NCBI RefSeq assembly: GCF_019802045.1 | Contig: NZ_JAHVHU010000007.1 | Coordinates: 268,436 to 332,435 of the forward strand | DNA: 64,000 nucleotides | Reading direction: 5' to 3' | Origin: Membranihabitans marinus | Lineage (GTDB): Bacteria; Bacteroidota; Bacteroidia; Chitinophagales; Saprospiraceae | In this document: one piece after another, positions 63,108 to 64,000 of the stretch | How the letters are laid out: each line of letters begins with the position of its first letter | How positions within the stretch are numbered: the stretch's first letter is position 1 | Notes under the pieces: model-generated | Told to the model about the DNA's origin: nothing | The model's input: only the letters and a program-made list of their open reading frames with translations | Databases searched by the model: none | Position numbers and translations under genes: made by a program

Positions 63108-63814
63108 CGAAATCCCAGACTTGCCTTAGACAAACCGGTAGACACAATTGGAAAAAATTTAACTATAATAGGAATTTCCAGCAAAACAAGAAAAAATCTT
63201 TGTGCGAAATCAGGAAACCGATGTTCGATATGCAGAACGGAATTATTTGCGAAAAAATTTAAATCGGATGAAGAAAATATCGGGGAAGAATGTCATATAA
63301 TTAGCAGTAAACAGAATGGACCAAGACATCACCCGAATTTAGATGATTATGACAATTTAATTCTGCTTTGTAGAAACCATCATAAAGAAATAGACGAAAT
63401 ATCAGAGACTTTTTCCCAATAAGTATTACGGTTTATAAAAACTAAACACGATAATTAGGTAAGCTCTTTTTTGAAAGAAGCTGTCGAAAAATATAAAAAA
63501 GTACAACCTAGATTTTATCAAGAAAATTACAACTGGCAAATACCTTTTAGAGATTATACAAAATTCTTATGGCTGCCGAACTGATTATGAACAAGTAGAC
63601 ACCGAAAAAGAATCTGATTTTATTGATGGAATTGTGCAAAGTTTAATCGACTACGGAGATATAAGCTGTACGGTGGAGGCCTATGACAGAGTAAAAATGG
63701 GATTTGAACTCAATGAAATTCAAAAAAGGAGAAAATGACAAATGGCCTATTGCAACAATTGTAATACGGAAAAAAGAAAATCCCGAAATAATAAAAGAAA
63801 ATCTGAATGACTAA
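63108..63814 (+). pseudogene. Multiply disrupted HNH-endonuclease gene fused to a transporter relic
   Basis: The EamA relic frame continues without a stop into an HNH-type domain: RKNLCAKSGNRCSICRTELF supplies the first zinc cysteines, then ECHIISSKQNGPRHHPNLDD and NLILLCRNHHKEIDE form the HNH core. The frame stops at TAA 63420. The same protein appears to go on as VLRFIKTKHDN, a TAG at about 63457 where a tryptophan (TGG) is expected, then VSSFLKEAVEKYKKVQPRF; further parts lie in other frames (ESDFIDGIVQSLIDYGDISC; WPIATIVIRKKENPEIIKEN) up to TAA 63814. At least two stops and two frameshifts make it non-functional. The HNH core itself could still be translated. Confidence 0.7.
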
Positions 63815-63857
63815 AAAGCGCGAGCCTTCTCTTGGGACTGTAAAGTATTTTGTGTAT

Positions 63858-63890
63858 AGCCCCCCGCCCCCGGCCGGGGGCGGGGGGCTG
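63858..63890 (+). terminator. Perfect 32-nt GC palindrome with T-run
   Basis: Bases 63858-63873 (AGCCCCCCGCCCCCGG) are the exact reverse complement of 63874-63889, and GAAAAATTTTTTTT follows. A 16-bp stem with no loop bases beyond the centre is much stronger than needed for a terminator and its composition is nearly pure G/C in an otherwise moderate-GC region. It follows the HNH relic and probably ends transcription; it may also be a dispersed palindrome. Confidence 0.75.
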
Positions 63891-63961
63891 AAAAATTTTT
63901 TTTACATTTTTCCGCCCCCGATCATTGGGATTCATGATTTGTAAATCTTATATTAAAAATT

Positions 63962-64000
63962 ATGAAGAACCAAAAAGTAGACGAGTTACTAGACTCAATT
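63962..64000 (+). CDS. Start of an unidentified gene, cut by the window end
   Basis: ATG 63962 opens MKNQKVDELLDSI and runs off the window. Only 13 codons are visible; an AT-rich upstream region after the terminator fits a promoter. Family cannot be judged. Confidence 0.4.
   Translation, partial: MKNQKVDELLDSI

Overview
The window looks like a chromosomal segment of a Bacteroidota bacterium, probably of the Saprospiria/Chitinophagia type. Supporting signs are a very large secreted protein with a CHU_C-type (type IX secretion, type B) C-terminal domain, Bacteroidota-typical families (DUF2851, DUF2784, DUF1080, RemB/Wzi-like barrel), weak or absent Shine-Dalgarno sequences, and a TAnnTTTG-like -7 element in front of some genes. 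No rRNA, tRNA, CRISPR array, prophage or intact transposase was seen.

Layout. 1-8.4 kb: mixed metabolic and surface genes (5'-truncated thioredoxin-like protein, lipoprotein, Tat-exported Gfo/Idh/MocA oxidoreductase, DUF1080 protein, M20 peptidase, CynX-like MFS, class C beta-lactamase-fold hydrolase, a small conserved protein). 8.5-10.8 kb: a decayed accessory patch (mepB with a nonsense codon, truncated HTH antitoxin, attC-like imperfect hairpin, DUF2784 protein, about 0.9 kb of palindrome-rich non-coding DNA). 10.8-26.7 kb: core genes, namely nadD and dnaN on the minus strand, then a catalytically degenerate M16 protein and a tightly packed run mreB-mreC-mreD-mrdA-folA-DUF2851-lpxK-wzi/remB-metH, several with 4-base ATGA stop/start overlaps. 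26.7-38.1 kb: macro-domain protein, CHU_C surface protein, amidohydrolase, DUF4143 ATPase, ruvB, an unusual flavodoxin-fold/UbiA prenyltransferase fusion and a secreted alpha/beta hydrolase.

38.4-63 kb reads as a stress-defence region: AraC regulator, YceI, DsbA-family oxidoreductase, DoxX relics, an MhqO-like ring-cleaving dioxygenase and an MhqD-like hydrolase, a complete Mrp cation/proton antiporter operon (mrpABCDEFG), cupin, DedA, a PoxB-like TPP enzyme, an MFS exporter, a c-type haem lipoprotein, Dps, an SDR, HdeD, catalase and an MgtC-family protein. Together they suggest handling of quinone/electrophile, peroxide and pH/sodium stress. This region is also full of gene relics: DoxX with an internal TGA, a frameshifted TRIC-family channel, a second DoxX with an internal deletion, fragments of aspartate dehydrogenase, pirin and a cytosine-deaminase-like enzyme, a degraded second copy of the dps-SDR pair, an EamA transporter stub and a multiply disrupted HNH endonuclease gene. 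The window closes with a perfect 32-nt GC-only-core palindrome followed by a T-run, and the first codons of a further gene.

No clear-cut novel defence or mobile system was found. The most unusual items are the flavodoxin-UbiA fusion, the quinone-stress region eroding gene by gene, the duplicated-and-collapsed dps-SDR module, and several families of short interspersed palindromes.
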